Origin: Mycobacterium sp. NBC_00419
GTDB taxonomy: Bacteria; Actinomycetota; Actinomycetes; Mycobacteriales; Mycobacteriaceae
Assembly: GCF_036023875.1 (NCBI RefSeq)
Contig: NZ_CP107931.1
Location: 3,534,001-3,598,000, forward strand
Length of the DNA: 64,000 nucleotides
Reading direction: 5' to 3'
Position 1 is the first letter of the stretch, and the number at the start of each line of letters is the position of its first letter. Made by a program: the position numbers and the translations under genes. A model generated the notes under the pieces. That model searched no databases, was not told the origin of the DNA, and saw nothing but the letters and a program-made list of their open reading frames with translations. This document shows, piece after piece, positions 17,634 to 26,940 of this stretch.

Positions 17634-18581
17634 TCAGTGCTCCTGCCGACGCGATACCGCCGCGGCCAGCGCCCCACCGATCGCGCCCAGGGCCAACGCC
17701 GACGGCACTCCGATGCGGGCCGCCTTGCGGGCGGTGCGGAAGTCGCGGATCTCCCAGCCGCGTTCACGGGCCAGCTCACGCAGATCGGCGTCGGGGTTGA
17801 TTGCCACGGCGGTACCGACCAGCGACAGCATCGGTACGTCGTTGTAGCTGTCGGAGTAGGCGGTACAGCGTTTGAGGTTGAGCCCCTCGCGGATGGCCAG
17901 CTGACGCACGGCGTGGGCTTTCCCCAGCCCGTGCAGGATGTCGCCGACCAGCCGGCCGGTGAACACCCCGTCCTGGGACTCCGCGACGGTGCCCAGCGCC
18001 CCGGTGAAGCCCAGCCGGCGGGCGATGGTGGCCGCCAGCTCGTAGGGCGTCGCGGTGACGAGCCACACCTGCTGGCCCGCGTCCAGGTGCATCTGGGCCA
18101 GCGCGCGGGTGCCCGCCCAGATCTTGTCGGCGATGATCTCGTCGTAGATCTCCTCGCCGACGTCGACGAGTTCGGCGACCGACCGGCCTTCGATGAACGC
18201 CAGTGCCTTGCGCCGGCCCTCGGCCACGTCGTCGCTGTTCTCCCGGCCGGTCAGCTGGAACTTCGCCTGTGCGTAGACGAACTTCAGCATGTCGGCGTAG
18301 GTGAAGTACTTACGCGCTGCCAGGCCCCGGCCGAAGTGCACCAGCGAGGAGCCCTGCACCAGCGTGTTGTCGACGTCGAAGAAGGCCGCGGCGGTCAGAT
18401 CGGCCGGCGGTGGACCGGGTTCGGGCGCGGGTTCGGGCGCCGGCTCGCGATGTGCGGCCATGCTGGCGTCGCGGGCCACCGCGCTGGCCTGCTCTGCCAC
18501 CAGCTCGTCGGCCGCACGCTGCGCGCTTGCTCGGCCGGCTTCTAGACCCGCGAGCTCCTGGTCGTCGTCCCCGGAACCCAT
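17634..18581 (-). CDS. serB1: HAD-IB phosphatase, SerB1 type
   Basis: This 315-residue HAD-superfamily phosphatase is annotated in M. tuberculosis as phosphoserine phosphatase SerB1. The nucleophile motif is [13 protein letters not shown] (DxDxT), motif II is VTATPYE and motif III/IV is [10 protein letters not shown]. The N-terminal 65 residues are acidic and proline-rich, and a hydrophobic C-terminus ([15 protein letters not shown]) may anchor it to the membrane. The HAD-IB subfamily also includes other small-molecule phosphatases, so the serine pathway assignment is by family. The leaderless TAGGGT element supports the ATG at 18581. Confidence 0.86.
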   Translation of the reverse strand: MGSGDDDQELAGLEAGRASAQRAADELVAEQASAVARDASMAAHREPAPEPAPEPGPPPADLTAAAFFDVDNTLVQGSSLVHFGRGLAARKYFTYADMLKFVYAQAKFQLTGRENSDDVAEGRRKALAFIEGRSVAELVDVGEEIYDEIIADKIWAGTRALAQMHLDAGQQVWLVTATPYELAATIARRLGFTGALGTVAESQDGVFTGRLVGDILHGLGKAHAVRQLAIREGLNLKRCTAYSDSYNDVPMLSLVGTAVAINPDADLRELARERGWEIRDFRTARKAARIGVPSALALGAIGGALAAAVSRRQEH

Positions 18582-18588
18582 GGCACTA

Positions 18589-18594
18589 ACCCTA
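18589..18594 (-). promoter_or_regulatory. Leaderless -10 element of serB1
   Basis: TAGGGT on the minus strand lies 7 nt before the ATG at 18581, within the 31-bp gap to the divergent glutaredoxin-like gene. Confidence 0.65.
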
Positions 18595-18612
18595 ACTGCG
18601 ACACTCCTTGGG

Positions 18613-18873
18613 ATGAGCCGCCGACATGTCGAACTGCTGACCCGCGCCGGGTGCAGCATCTGTGAGCGCGCGTACGCACGGCTGGCGGAGCTGGCCGCCG
18701 AACTCGGCTTCGAGTTGTCCAGCGTCGACGTGGACGCCGCCGCGGCCGCCGGGGACAGCGCTCTGCGCGCTGAGTTCGGCGACCGGCTGCCGGTCGTTCT
18801 GCTCGACGGCAGGGAGCACAGTTACTGGGAGGTCGACGAGGCGCGGCTGCGAGCCGATTTGGCCGGCGGATGA
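18613..18873 (+). CDS. Glutaredoxin-like protein (Rv0508-like)
   Basis: This 86-residue thioredoxin-fold protein has the redox motif [10 protein letters not shown] (CxxC) near residue 13 and the cis-proline region [11 protein letters not shown]. It belongs to the DUF836/glutaredoxin family; with mycothiol as the main thiol, a mycoredoxin-like role is possible but not shown. In M. tuberculosis mmpS2-mmpL2 lies between serB1 and this gene; here the two are divergent neighbours. The gene precedes hemA by 106 bp. Confidence 0.85.
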   Translation: MSRRHVELLTRAGCSICERAYARLAELAAELGFELSSVDVDAAAAAGDSALRAEFGDRLPVVLLDGREHSYWEVDEARLRADLAGG

Positions 18874-18979
18874 ACAGCCCGACAATTTGGTCAGCCGCAT
18901 GCGCACCGATTACCGTGGAAGTAAGTTTCACTAACCGACATTGGCGTGACAGCAAGGGAGCGGGCCAGGTGATCGTGCC

Positions 18980-20377
18980 GTGAGCGTCCTGCTCTTCGGG
19001 GTGTCGCATCGAAGCGCTCCGGTCTCCGTGCTCGAACAGCTGTCGACCGACGAGTCCGACCAGGTCAAGATCATCGACCAGGTGCTGCAGTCCCCGCTGG
19101 TGACCGAGGCCATGGTGCTGTCGACCTGCAACCGGGTCGAGGTCTACGCGGTGGTCGACGCCTTCCACGGCGGACTGTCGGCCATCGGCCAGGTGCTCGC
19201 GGAGCATTCCGGCATGTCGATGGGTGACCTCACCAAGTACGCCTACGTCCGCTACAGCGAGGCCGCCGTCGAGCATCTCTTCGCGGTGACGAGCGGACTG
19301 GACAGCGCGGTGATCGGCGAGCAGCAGGTGCTCGGCCAGGTCCGCCGCGCCTACGCCAGCGCCGAAGCCAACCGCACGGTCGGTCGTGTCCTGCACGACC
19401 TGGCCCAGCGCGCCCTGTCGGTGGGCAAGCGGGTGCACAACGAAACTGCGATCGACGCCGCGGGCGCGAGCGTGGTGTCGGTGGCCCTGGACATCGCGGG
19501 TCGGCGGCTGGCCGGAGCCGCCGGGTCGGCGACATCAGAGAGCGGATTGGCCGGCCGTACTGCGGCCGTGGTCGGTGCCGGCTCGATGGGCGGACTGTCG
19601 GTCGCGCACCTGGTGCGGGCCGGGGTCACCCACATCCACGTCGTCAACCGCTCGCTGCCCCGCGCACAGCGGCTGGCCGAGAGCATCCGCGCGCAGGGTG
19701 TGGGAGCCGAGGCCCTGACGCTGGAGGATCTGCCGATCGCGCTGGCCGCCGTCGACGTCGTGGTCAGCTGCACCGGGGCGGTGCGGCCGGTCGTCTCGCT
19801 GGCCGACGTGCACCACGCGTTGGCCGCGGCGCAGCGCGACGAGGCCGCGGCGCCGCTGGTGCTGTGTGACCTGGGCATGCCCCGCGATGTCGATCCCGCG
19901 GTTGCCGGGCTGCCCGGCGTTTCCGTCATCGACATGGACCGGGTGCAGCGCGAGCCGTCGGCCCGGGCTGCGGCCGCCGACGCCGAGGCCGCCCGCCAGA
20001 TCGTCGCCGGCGAGGTTGCTGCCTACCTGGCCGGCCAGCGGATGGCGGAGGTCACCCCGACCGTCACCGCACTTCGTCAGCGCGCCGCCGACGTCGTGGA
20101 GTCCGAGCTGCTGCGGCTGGAGAACCGGCTTCCCGGCCTGGACGACACCCAGCGCGACGAGGTCGCCCGCACCGTCCGCCGGGTCGTCGACAAGCTGCTG
20201 CACGCCCCGACCGTGCGGGTCAAGCAGCTGGCCAGCGCCCCCGGCGGCGACACCTACGCCGAAGCGCTGCGCGAGCTTTTCGAACTCGATCCGCAGGCCG
20301 TGGATGCCGTGGCCGCCGGTGAACTGCCCTTGATCACACCGGAATTCGATTCCGGTCTGCCCGAACACACCGAGTAG
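18980..20377 (+). CDS. hemA: Glutamyl-tRNA reductase
   Basis: HemA (465 residues) reduces glutamyl-tRNA(Glu) to glutamate-1-semialdehyde, the first committed step of C5 haem synthesis. The catalytic domain begins [16 protein letters not shown] and holds the nucleophilic Cys in [26 protein letters not shown] follows, the NADPH domain has [15 protein letters not shown], and the C-terminal dimerisation helices end in an acidic tail. The GTG start at 18980 gives the normal N-terminus. It overlaps hemC by 1 nt and heads the hemACDB operon. Confidence 0.96.
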   Translation: MSVLLFGVSHRSAPVSVLEQLSTDESDQVKIIDQVLQSPLVTEAMVLSTCNRVEVYAVVDAFHGGLSAIGQVLAEHSGMSMGDLTKYAYVRYSEAAVEHLFAVTSGLDSAVIGEQQVLGQVRRAYASAEANRTVGRVLHDLAQRALSVGKRVHNETAIDAAGASVVSVALDIAGRRLAGAAGSATSESGLAGRTAAVVGAGSMGGLSVAHLVRAGVTHIHVVNRSLPRAQRLAESIRAQGVGAEALTLEDLPIALAAVDVVVSCTGAVRPVVSLADVHHALAAAQRDEAAAPLVLCDLGMPRDVDPAVAGLPGVSVIDMDRVQREPSARAAAADAEAARQIVAGEVAAYLAGQRMAEVTPTVTALRQRAADVVESELLRLENRLPGLDDTQRDEVARTVRRVVDKLLHAPTVRVKQLASAPGGDTYAEALRELFELDPQAVDAVAAGELPLITPEFDSGLPEHTE

Positions 20378-21354
20378 TGCGCTTGGCCGGCAGCGACGAC
20401 ACGGTCATCAGGATCGGCACCCGGGGCAGCCTGCTGGCGACCACCCAGGCCGGAACCATCAGAGACGAGCTCATCGGGCGCGGACGTCGCGCCGAGCTGG
20501 TGATCATCAGCACCGAAGGCGACCGCTCGCACCAGCCGGTCGCCGAGATCGGTGTGGGGGTGTTCACCGCCGCACTGCGTGAGGCGATCGCCGACGGCCG
20601 CGTCGACATGGCCGTGCACTCGTACAAGGATTTGCCGACGGCCCCGGACGCCCGCTTCATCATCGCCGCGATTCCGCGCCGCGAGGACCCGCGCGACGCC
20701 TTGGTCGCCCGCGACGGCATGGTTTTGGGGGAGTTGCCCACCGGCTCGGTGATCGGCACATCGTCCGTGCGCAGGGCCGCGCAGCTTAAAGCACTGGGTC
20801 TCGGTTTGGAAATCCGCCCCCTAAGAGGCAACCTAGATACCAGGTTGAACAGGGTAAGCAGCGGTGATCTCGACGCCATCGTGGTAGCCCGGGCGGGGCT
20901 GGCCCGCATCGGACGACTGGGTGATGTCACCGAGACGCTGGAGCCGGTGCAGATGTTGCCAGCACCAGCTCAAGGTGCGCTTGCGGTCGAGTGCCGCGCG
21001 GGCGATACCGGGCTTGTGGCGCTGTTGGCGGAGTTGGATGACCCCGACACCCGCGCCGCAGTCACCGCAGAGCGAACCCTGCTCGCCAAACTGGAGGCCG
21101 GGTGTTCGGCACCCGTGGGCGCGATCGCAGAGGTGGTCGAGTCCATTGATGACGACGGCCGGATCTTCGAGGAGCTGTCGCTACGCGCCTGCGTGGCGGC
21201 GGCAGACGGATCCGACGTGATCCGTGCGTCCGGAATCGGAACGCCCGGCCGGTCCGCAGAGCTTGGGCTCTCGGTCGCCGCGGAGTTGTTCGAGCTCGGT
21301 GCGCGCGAAGTCATGTCGAACGAACTCCGCGATGGAGCGGTGGAGCGGGAGTGA
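20377..21354 (+). CDS. hemC: Hydroxymethylbilane synthase (porphobilinogen deaminase)
   Basis: HemC (325 residues) polymerises four porphobilinogens to hydroxymethylbilane. Signatures are [15 protein letters not shown], the [13 protein letters not shown] block with catalytic residues, [11 protein letters not shown], and [14 protein letters not shown], where the Cys carries the dipyrromethane cofactor. Its start GTG shares one base with the hemA stop, so translation is probably coupled. The nine residues before IRIGTRGS have no alternative start, which fixes this N-terminus. Confidence 0.96.
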   Translation: MRLAGSDDTVIRIGTRGSLLATTQAGTIRDELIGRGRRAELVIISTEGDRSHQPVAEIGVGVFTAALREAIADGRVDMAVHSYKDLPTAPDARFIIAAIPRREDPRDALVARDGMVLGELPTGSVIGTSSVRRAAQLKALGLGLEIRPLRGNLDTRLNRVSSGDLDAIVVARAGLARIGRLGDVTETLEPVQMLPAPAQGALAVECRAGDTGLVALLAELDDPDTRAAVTAERTLLAKLEAGCSAPVGAIAEVVESIDDDGRIFEELSLRACVAAADGSDVIRASGIGTPGRSAELGLSVAAELFELGAREVMSNELRDGAVERE

Positions 21355-21358
21355 AGCG

Positions 21359-23050
21359 ATGACTGGCCACGGTAGCGGGCGACGCAAGGCGAAGCCGGGA
21401 CACATCACGTTCGTCGGTTCGGGTCCTGGCGACCCCAACCTGCTGACGACGCGTGCCCGAACTGTGCTCGCCAATGCGGCGCTGGTCTTCACCGATCCCG
21501 ACGTGCCGCAAGCCGTGCTGAACGTGGTCGGCACCGAACTGCCGCCCGCCTCCGGCCCTGCGCTTGCGCCCGAGAAGGGTGCTCCGCGCGAGCAGAGCCT
21601 CGGCCAGGATTCCGACGGCCCCATCGCCGACGAGATCGCCCCGCCGGTGGTGTCGGTCGGCCCCGACATCCGGCCCGCCCTCGGTGACCCCGCCGAGGTG
21701 GCCAAGACCCTGGTGGCCGAGGCCAAGGCCGGCTTCGACGTCGTGCGCCTCGTCGCTGGCGACCCGCTGTCGGTGGATGCGGTCATCACCGAGGTCAACG
21801 CGGTGGCCAGGGCCCACGCCGAGTTCGAGATCGTGCCCGGGCTGCCTGCCACCAGCGCGGTGCCCACCTACGCAGGCCTGCCGCTGGGATCGGCCCACAC
21901 CGTCGCCGACGTCCGCGGCGAGGTGGACTGGGCAGCGCTGGCCGCCGCGCCGGGTCCGCTGATCCTCACCGCCACCGCGTCGCACCTTCCCGAGGCCGCC
22001 CGCACCCTGATCGAGTACGGCCTGGCCGACGGCACCCCGTGCGTGGTCACCTGCAACGGCACCACCTGCGGGCAGCGTTCGGTGGAGACCACCCTGGCCG
22101 GCTTGCTGGATCGCGCCACGCTGGCCGGCGGCAACGACCCGGCCGGTCCGCTGACCGGCACGCTGGTGGTCACCATCGGCAAGACCGTGGCGCATCGCGC
22201 CAAGCTGAACTGGTGGGAGAGCCGTGCCCTGTACGGCTGGACCGTGCTGGTGCCGCGCACCAAGGACCAGGCTGGGGAAATGAGCGACCGGCTGGTCGGC
22301 CACGGTGCGCTGCCGATCGAGGTGCCCACCATCGCTGTCGAGCCGCCGCGCAGCCCGGCCCAGATGGAAAGGGCCGTCAAGGGTTTGGTGGACGGCCGCT
22401 ACCAGTGGGTGGTGTTCACCTCCACCAACGCCGTGCGTGCCGTGTGGGAGAAGTTCGGCGAGTTTGGTCTGGACGCCCGCGCGTTCTCGGGTGTGAAGAT
22501 CGCCTGTGTCGGCGAGTCCACCGCGGATCGGGTGCGGGCCTTCGGTGTCAGTCCCGAGCTGATTCCGTCCGGCGAGCAGTCGTCACTGGGTCTGCTCGAC
22601 GAATTCCCGGAGTACGACAGCATTTTCGATCCGGTCAACCGGGTGCTGCTGCCGCGTGCCGACATCGCCACCGAAACGCTGGCCGAGGGTCTGCGCGAAC
22701 GCGGCTGGGAGATCGAGGATGTCACCGCCTACCGCACCGTGCGCGCCGCACCGCCGCCGGCTGAGACCCGCGAGATGATCAAGACCGGCGGGTTCGACGC
22801 CGTCTGCTTCACCTCCAGCTCGACGGTGCGCAATCTCGTCGGCATCGCCGGCAAGCCGCACGCCCGCACTATCGTGGCGTGCATCGGGCCCAAGACCGCC
22901 GAGACGGCAGCTGAATTCGGTCTGCGGGTCGACGTTCAGCCGGAGACCGCCGCGGTGGGGCCGCTGGTCGACGCGCTGGCCGAGCACGCCGCCCGGCTTC
23001 GCGCCGAGGGTGCCCTGCCGCCGCCGCGCAAGAAGAGTCGCCGCCGCTAA
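21359..23050 (+). CDS. hemD: Fusion: uroporphyrinogen-III methyltransferase-like plus uroporphyrinogen-III synthase
   Basis: This 563-residue fusion corresponds to Rv0511. The N-terminal half (about 1-250) is a SUMT/tetrapyrrole methylase domain starting [16 protein letters not shown] and including [19 protein letters not shown]; the GDPFxFGRG SAM loop of active SUMT reads GDPLSVDAV, and an acidic insertion follows residue 50. The C-terminal half (about 300-545) is HemD, cyclising hydroxymethylbilane to uroporphyrinogen III, with [28 protein letters not shown] and [12 protein letters not shown]. The C-terminus is basic ([10 protein letters not shown]). It starts 4 nt after the hemC stop. Synthase function is secure; methyltransferase activity is doubtful from the altered loop. 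Confidence 0.92.
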   Translation: MTGHGSGRRKAKPGHITFVGSGPGDPNLLTTRARTVLANAALVFTDPDVPQAVLNVVGTELPPASGPALAPEKGAPREQSLGQDSDGPIADEIAPPVVSVGPDIRPALGDPAEVAKTLVAEAKAGFDVVRLVAGDPLSVDAVITEVNAVARAHAEFEIVPGLPATSAVPTYAGLPLGSAHTVADVRGEVDWAALAAAPGPLILTATASHLPEAARTLIEYGLADGTPCVVTCNGTTCGQRSVETTLAGLLDRATLAGGNDPAGPLTGTLVVTIGKTVAHRAKLNWWESRALYGWTVLVPRTKDQAGEMSDRLVGHGALPIEVPTIAVEPPRSPAQMERAVKGLVDGRYQWVVFTSTNAVRAVWEKFGEFGLDARAFSGVKIACVGESTADRVRAFGVSPELIPSGEQSSLGLLDEFPEYDSIFDPVNRVLLPRADIATETLAEGLRERGWEIEDVTAYRTVRAAPPPAETREMIKTGGFDAVCFTSSSTVRNLVGIAGKPHARTIVACIGPKTAETAAEFGLRVDVQPETAAVGPLVDALAEHAARLRAEGALPPPRKKSRRR

Positions 23051-23064
23051 TCGAAAGAGAAGGC

Positions 23065-24054
23065 ATGACTTTGCCCGGCTATCCGCGGCACCGCCCCCGC
23101 CGGTTGCGCTCGACCCCGGCCCTGCGCCGATTGGTAGCCCAAACATCGCTGGAGCCACGGCATCTGGTGCTCCCGATGTTCGTCGCCGACGGCATCGACG
23201 AGCCTCGCCCGATTGCTTCGATGCCCGGCGTGGTGCAGCACACCCGTGATTCGCTGCGCCGAGCCGCCGCCGATGCGGTCGAAGCCGGCGTCGGCGGACT
23301 CATGCTGTTCGGTGTGCCCCGCGACGAGGACAAGGACGCCCTCGGGTCGTGCGGTGTAAGCCCCGACGGGATCCTCAACGTCGCGTTGCGCGACCTGGCC
23401 AAGGACCTCGGCGACGACACCGTGCTGATGGCCGACACTTGTCTGGACGAGTTCACCGATCACGGCCACTGCGGTGTGCTCGACGCCCGCGGCCGGGTCG
23501 ACAACGACACCACCAACGCGCAGTACGTGAAACTTGCTGTCGCCCAGGCGGAATCGGGCGCGCACGTGGTGGGCCCCAGCGGCATGATGGACGGTCAGGT
23601 CGCCGCGATCCGCGACGGCCTCGACGCCGCCGGCTTCACCGATGTGGTGATCCTGGCGTACGCCGCCAAGTTCGCCTCGGCGTTCTACGGCCCATTCCGC
23701 GAGGCTGTCGCCTCCAGCCTGCAGGGTGATCGCCGTACCTACCAGCAGGACAGTGGCAATGCGCGAGAAGCGTTGCGCGAGATCGAACTCGACCTCGAAG
23801 AAGGCGCCGACATCGTGATGGTCAAACCCGCGATGGCCTACCTCGACATCGTGCGCGCGGCCGCCGAGATGTCGCCTGTGCCGGTGGCCGCCTACCAGGT
23901 CTCGGGGGAGTACGCGATGATCAGCGCCGCCGCCGCCAACGGCTGGATCGACGGCCGCGCGGCCGCGCTGGAGTCGTTGATCAGCATCCGACGAGCCGGC
24001 GCCGACATCGTGCTCACCTACTGGGCCGCCGAGGCCGCCGGGTGGCTCGCGTGA
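23065..24054 (+). CDS. hemB: Delta-aminolevulinic acid dehydratase (porphobilinogen synthase)
   Basis: HemB (329 residues) condenses two 5-aminolevulinate molecules to porphobilinogen. The metal-site region is [19 protein letters not shown], and the two active-site lysines are in [16 protein letters not shown] and [32 protein letters not shown] near the N-terminus is also conserved. Length is standard. AAAGAGAAGGC serves as ribosome site. The stop overlaps the next small membrane-protein gene by 4 bp. Confidence 0.96.
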   Translation: MTLPGYPRHRPRRLRSTPALRRLVAQTSLEPRHLVLPMFVADGIDEPRPIASMPGVVQHTRDSLRRAAADAVEAGVGGLMLFGVPRDEDKDALGSCGVSPDGILNVALRDLAKDLGDDTVLMADTCLDEFTDHGHCGVLDARGRVDNDTTNAQYVKLAVAQAESGAHVVGPSGMMDGQVAAIRDGLDAAGFTDVVILAYAAKFASAFYGPFREAVASSLQGDRRTYQQDSGNAREALREIELDLEEGADIVMVKPAMAYLDIVRAAAEMSPVPVAAYQVSGEYAMISAAAANGWIDGRAAALESLISIRRAGADIVLTYWAAEAAGWLA

Positions 24055-24467
24055 CACCGCAGCCGCCCACGGGTGCGCCTGTGCGGCCGGACGACGTCGA
24101 CACCGGCTTCTGGCTCTGGCTCGTCGCCCTGGTGTTGCTCCTCATCGGCTATGTCGTCGATGCCGTGACGGTCAACCACGTCACCAGCGTGGTCATCGCG
24201 CTCACCCTGGTCTTCGCGCTGACGCTGGGCGCGGTCGTGCTGACGTTCCTCCTGCTGATGCGATCGGGATACCGCTGGACCCGCACCGCGCTCACCGGTG
24301 GCGGCGTGGCCACGGTCATCTACACCACGGTGAGCCTGTTCTCGGTGCCCCGCGAACCGGTGGCGGCGGTGACCTTCGCGGTCACCGGAATCGTCGGCTC
24401 GGTCCTCATCGTCGGCGGCATGTATCTGCTGCACCGCCAGGATGCGCACGGCTTCTTCACCAGATGA
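24051..24467 (+). CDS. Four-helix membrane protein (Rv0513-like)
   Basis: This 138-residue protein has four predicted membrane segments: [37 protein letters not shown], a third around [14 protein letters not shown] and [20 protein letters not shown] proline-rich cytoplasmic N-terminus precedes them. I chose GTG at 24051 for its GTGA overlap with hemB; a GTG at 24042 would add three residues. The gene follows hemB at the same position as Rv0513. Function is unknown. Confidence 0.8.
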   Translation: MTPQPPTGAPVRPDDVDTGFWLWLVALVLLLIGYVVDAVTVNHVTSVVIALTLVFALTLGAVVLTFLLLMRSGYRWTRTALTGGGVATVIYTTVSLFSVPREPVAAVTFAVTGIVGSVLIVGGMYLLHRQDAHGFFTR

Positions 24468-24473
24468 CTCCGA

Positions 24474-24479
24474 TAGGCT
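24474..24479 (+). promoter_or_regulatory. Leaderless -10 element inside the haem operon
   Basis: TAGGCT lies 8 nt before the ATG at 24488, suggesting an internal promoter for the membrane-protein genes downstream of hemB. Confidence 0.5.
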
Positions 24480-24487
24480 GCCCGACG

Positions 24488-24937
24488 ATGACCGCATCCG
24501 AATCCAGGCCCCGCGCCCTCAACATCGCCTTCTGGCTGCTGATCGCAGGCTCCGTGCTGCTGATGGCCGGCGGGCTGCTGGCGCTGACGTTCGGTTTCGA
24601 GGCACTCCGCCAGGTGGTCTCACCCTCGATCTCGGACGCGGCGGTGCACCAACTGCTCGCCTTCCGCCGTGGGGCGGGGGCGGTCTGCATCGTCGCCGGC
24701 CTCGGCCTGGCCTTCCTTGCCGGCAAGACCCGCAGCGGTGACGTGCGCTACCGCCGGGCGGCCCTCGGACTGGGTTTGACGCTGATCGTCCTGGTCGGGG
24801 TCCTGCAGGTGTTCGTCAACATCGGTCTGGTCACGCTGCTGAGCCTGCTGCCGATCATCGCCGGGACGCTGCTGCTGACCAGACCGGTCGTGGCAGCCTG
24901 GTTCGATCCCGGCGACACCCCGAGGTCAGATGTCTGA
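24488..24937 (+). CDS. Membrane protein (Rv0514-like)
   Basis: This 149-residue protein has four hydrophobic segments (AFWLLIAGSVLLMAGGLLA, GAGAVCIVAGLGLAFLAG, LGLTLIVLVGVLQVFVNI and LLSLLPIIAGTLLLT) and no recognised motif. The ATG at 24488 is preferred because TAGGCT stands 8 nt upstream; an in-frame ATG at 24464 overlaps the previous stop and would add eight residues. It overlaps the next gene by 8 bp. Confidence 0.75.
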   Translation: MTASESRPRALNIAFWLLIAGSVLLMAGGLLALTFGFEALRQVVSPSISDAAVHQLLAFRRGAGAVCIVAGLGLAFLAGKTRSGDVRYRRAALGLGLTLIVLVGVLQVFVNIGLVTLLSLLPIIAGTLLLTRPVVAAWFDPGDTPRSDV

Positions 24938-25433
24938 ACCACCCCATCTGGAGTCCGAGCCGTTGTTCCAGGAGAGCGGCGCGAGCTGGTACTGGCTGCT
25001 GGCCGGGCCGGCGGCCGGGCTCGCGATGCTGCTCATCCAGCTCAAGGGCGGTGTGGGTTTCCAGCCGTTCGTGCCGATGCTGTTCCTCGTCCTGGTCACC
25101 GGCTTTCTCTATCTGCAGGTGAAGGCGGCCCGTATCCACACCAGTGTCGAGCTCACCGCGGCGAGCCTGCGGCAGGGTACCGAGGTGGTTCCGCTGCGCA
25201 CGATTGTCGCGGTGTATCCCGAAGCCACCCACAGCGCGAAGTCCCGTGAGCTGCTGGAGAAATGGCAGACCTCCAGAGCCCTGGGAGAGTTGAGCGGCGT
25301 ACCGCGGGGGCGCACCGGAATCGGCGTCGGGCTCAGTGGCGATCGCACCGCGCAGGCGTGGGCCCGTAACCACCGGGAGCTGCGTGCGCAACTGACCAAG
25401 CTTGTTGAGGGCAGGACGGCGAGCTCCTCGTGA
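24930..25433 (+). CDS. Membrane protein, possibly DUF3093-like
   Basis: This 167-residue protein has two adjacent membrane segments (YWLLAGPAAGLAMLLIQL and FVPMLFLVLVTGFLYLQV) and a cytoplasmic or periplasmic beta-rich domain of about 95 residues with RGRTGIGVGLSGDRTAQAWARN. The arrangement, starting with an ESGASWYWLLAGP block, recalls DUF3093 proteins of actinobacteria, an assignment I cannot verify here. It overlaps both neighbours and is part of the post-hemB set. Confidence 0.72.
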   Translation: MSEPPHLESEPLFQESGASWYWLLAGPAAGLAMLLIQLKGGVGFQPFVPMLFLVLVTGFLYLQVKAARIHTSVELTAASLRQGTEVVPLRTIVAVYPEATHSAKSRELLEKWQTSRALGELSGVPRGRTGIGVGLSGDRTAQAWARNHRELRAQLTKLVEGRTASSS

Positions 25434-25669
25434 GACATGTCGTGCAGCTGGTGCTGGCCGTGCTCGCCGCGGCCGGTGCGGTCGTGAGCTGGTTGCAGGT
25501 GCGCAGCATCGTTGATGTCGCACCGGTGACCGACGGGCAGCCCGCCACCACCTCGGTGTTGTACGACCCGCCGCTGATGGTGCTGACGATGGTGCTGGCC
25601 ACCGCGGCCGGTGTGCTGCTGGTATTGGGTGTGGCCGGTCTGGTCCGCGCCCGCCGCCGCCGCGCCTAG
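25430..25669 (+). CDS. Small membrane protein, two TM segments
   Basis: This 79-residue protein has two membrane segments (VVQLVLAVLAAAGAVVSWL and VLTMVLATAAGVLLVLGVAGLV) joined by a short external loop, and ends RARRRRA on the cytoplasmic side. GTG at 25430 overlaps the previous stop (GTGA). Its TAG stop lies in a CTAG that also encodes the stop of the amidohydrolase gene on the other strand. Unrecognised family. Confidence 0.72.
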   Translation: MRHVVQLVLAVLAAAGAVVSWLQVRSIVDVAPVTDGQPATTSVLYDPPLMVLTMVLATAAGVLLVLGVAGLVRARRRRA

Positions 25670-26808
25670 AAGACGCGCGTCTGGCCCTCCAGAACCGGGA
25701 CGGTGTCGGGAAGTTTGTAGACCTCGATGCCGTTGCGGAACATGACCGCCTCGCGGGCGTGTTCGGGTAGGTGCTTGACCAGCCAGCGCGGGTCATCGAA
25801 CGTCCAGTGCGGATAGTCCGAGGAGAACAGCAGGATCTTCTCGCATTCCATCCACTCGAAGGCCCGCAGCAGCTCGGTCTTGTCTTCGGGGTAGTCCAGC
25901 GGCTGGGTGGTGAACTTGATGTGGTCCTTGACGTACTCGCTGGGCTTGCGCTTGATCTCCACCCAGTTCTTGCGGGCTTCGTAGATCGCATCCATCCGCC
26001 ACATCAGCGGCAGGATCCAGTTGAATGCGTGCTCTACCAACACGATTCGCAGGCCCGGGTAGCGGTCGAAGACGCCGTCGAAGATCAGGCTCATCACCTG
26101 GTTGGCGGCCAGCAGCGAGTAGCTGACCATGAAGTCGTGGTTGTAGCTGGGCAAGCCCACCGGCGGAATCGGCAGTGTCTCGAATGAGCCGCGGGCTAGA
26201 TGACAGCTCACAGTGATGTCGTGCTTGGTGGCCGCCTGCCAGATCGGGTCGTAGCGCGGGTCACCCCAGGACGGGCGGGGTTCGGCCTTGATCAGGATCT
26301 GCGACATCAAGGGATGTCCGGCCCACTTCTCGATCTCGCGGGCCGCGCCTTCGGGGTCTTCGATGGCCACCGAGATCGACCCGCGCCAGCGCTGGTGCCA
26401 GTTGTTCGCGCCACTGAGCCAGTGCTCGTCGATCCACAGGTTGGTGGCGATGGCGGACGCTTGCGCCGCTTCGGGCAGTCGCGCCCCGAACGCCAGGGGT
26501 TCCAGGATCGCGATATCGGCGCCGGCCTCCATGATCAACTGGCGGAACATCAGGTCCGGGTCGGTGCCGGCGAACTCGCCGTCGTCGGGGAAGGTGTCCA
26601 CGCGCATGGCGTAGGCGTGGGCGTAGTCCGGTGCGTCGTAGTAGATCTTCTCGCCGATCGGATGCGACAAGAAGTACTTCGAACGCCACGGCTCGGGGAT
26701 GTAGTCGACTATGACGCCACGCCGCGGCACGGGATGAACATCGGAATCAACGCAGCGGACCGCGATGCGTTCTGCGGCCGGAGCCGCTCGATCATGGGTC
26801 AGGGTCAT
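25666..26808 (-). CDS. Amidohydrolase family protein (ACMSD-like metal-dependent hydrolase)
   Basis: This 380-residue TIM-barrel protein is an amidohydrolase-2 type. The N-terminal metal motif is CVDSDVHPVP (where ACMSD-like enzymes have DxHxH), other likely metal or catalytic sites are TVSCHLARG, VLVEHAFNW and LLFSSDYPHWTFDDP (catalytic Asp). Decarboxylases and hydrolases of aromatic or polycyclic carbon breakdown belong here; the substrate is not evident. A GGAGGT site 8 nt before the ATG supports the start. It is divergent from the P-type ATPase gene, with a 33-bp dyad between them. Confidence 0.86.
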   Translation of the reverse strand: MTLTHDRAAPAAERIAVRCVDSDVHPVPRRGVIVDYIPEPWRSKYFLSHPIGEKIYYDAPDYAHAYAMRVDTFPDDGEFAGTDPDLMFRQLIMEAGADIAILEPLAFGARLPEAAQASAIATNLWIDEHWLSGANNWHQRWRGSISVAIEDPEGAAREIEKWAGHPLMSQILIKAEPRPSWGDPRYDPIWQAATKHDITVSCHLARGSFETLPIPPVGLPSYNHDFMVSYSLLAANQVMSLIFDGVFDRYPGLRIVLVEHAFNWILPLMWRMDAIYEARKNWVEIKRKPSEYVKDHIKFTTQPLDYPEDKTELLRAFEWMECEKILLFSSDYPHWTFDDPRWLVKHLPEHAREAVMFRNGIEVYKLPDTVPVLEGQTRVF

Positions 26809-26842
26809 CTCGACCACCTCCGCTCGGATGTCCCCATTGTCA

Positions 26843-26875
26843 CTCAGCGATGCGGTGGTGGCCAGCATCGCTGAG
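26843..26875. repeat. 33-bp perfect dyad between amidohydrolase and P-type ATPase genes
   Basis: CTCAGCGATGC at 26843-26853 and GCATCGCTGAG at 26865-26875 are exact reverse complements separated by 11 bp. The dyad lies 34 bp before the amidohydrolase ATG and 65 bp before the ATPase ATG. It could be an operator for an unknown regulator of the amidohydrolase. It is not in a termination position for either gene. Confidence 0.6.
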
Positions 26876-26913
26876 ATTGGGTAGTGGGGTAGCTCTGCGT
26901 GGCCCTTGACGCG

Positions 26914-26930
26914 ATACCCCCCAGGGGTAT
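26914..26930 (+). promoter_or_regulatory. CsoR/RicR-like copper operator
   Basis: ATACCCC-CCA-GGGGTAT is a palindrome that fits the TACCC-N5-GGGTA consensus of the copper-sensing repressors CsoR and RicR. Its right arm overlaps the -10 element of the ATPase gene, so binding would block transcription until Cu(I) releases the repressor. No csoR or ricR gene is in the window. Confidence 0.78.
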
Positions 26931-26933
26931 AGT
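26928..26933 (+). promoter_or_regulatory. Leaderless -10 element of the P-type ATPase gene
   Basis: TATAGT lies 7 nt before the ATG at 26941 and is partly within the copper operator. Confidence 0.65.
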
Positions 26934-26940
26934 CGGCAGC

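Noticed and set aside
25671..25682. Perfect 12-bp palindrome AGACGCGCGTCT
   Set aside because: It encodes the last residues of the amidohydrolase (Thr-Arg-Val-Phe); alternating CGCG runs are common in this base composition and no T-tract follows.
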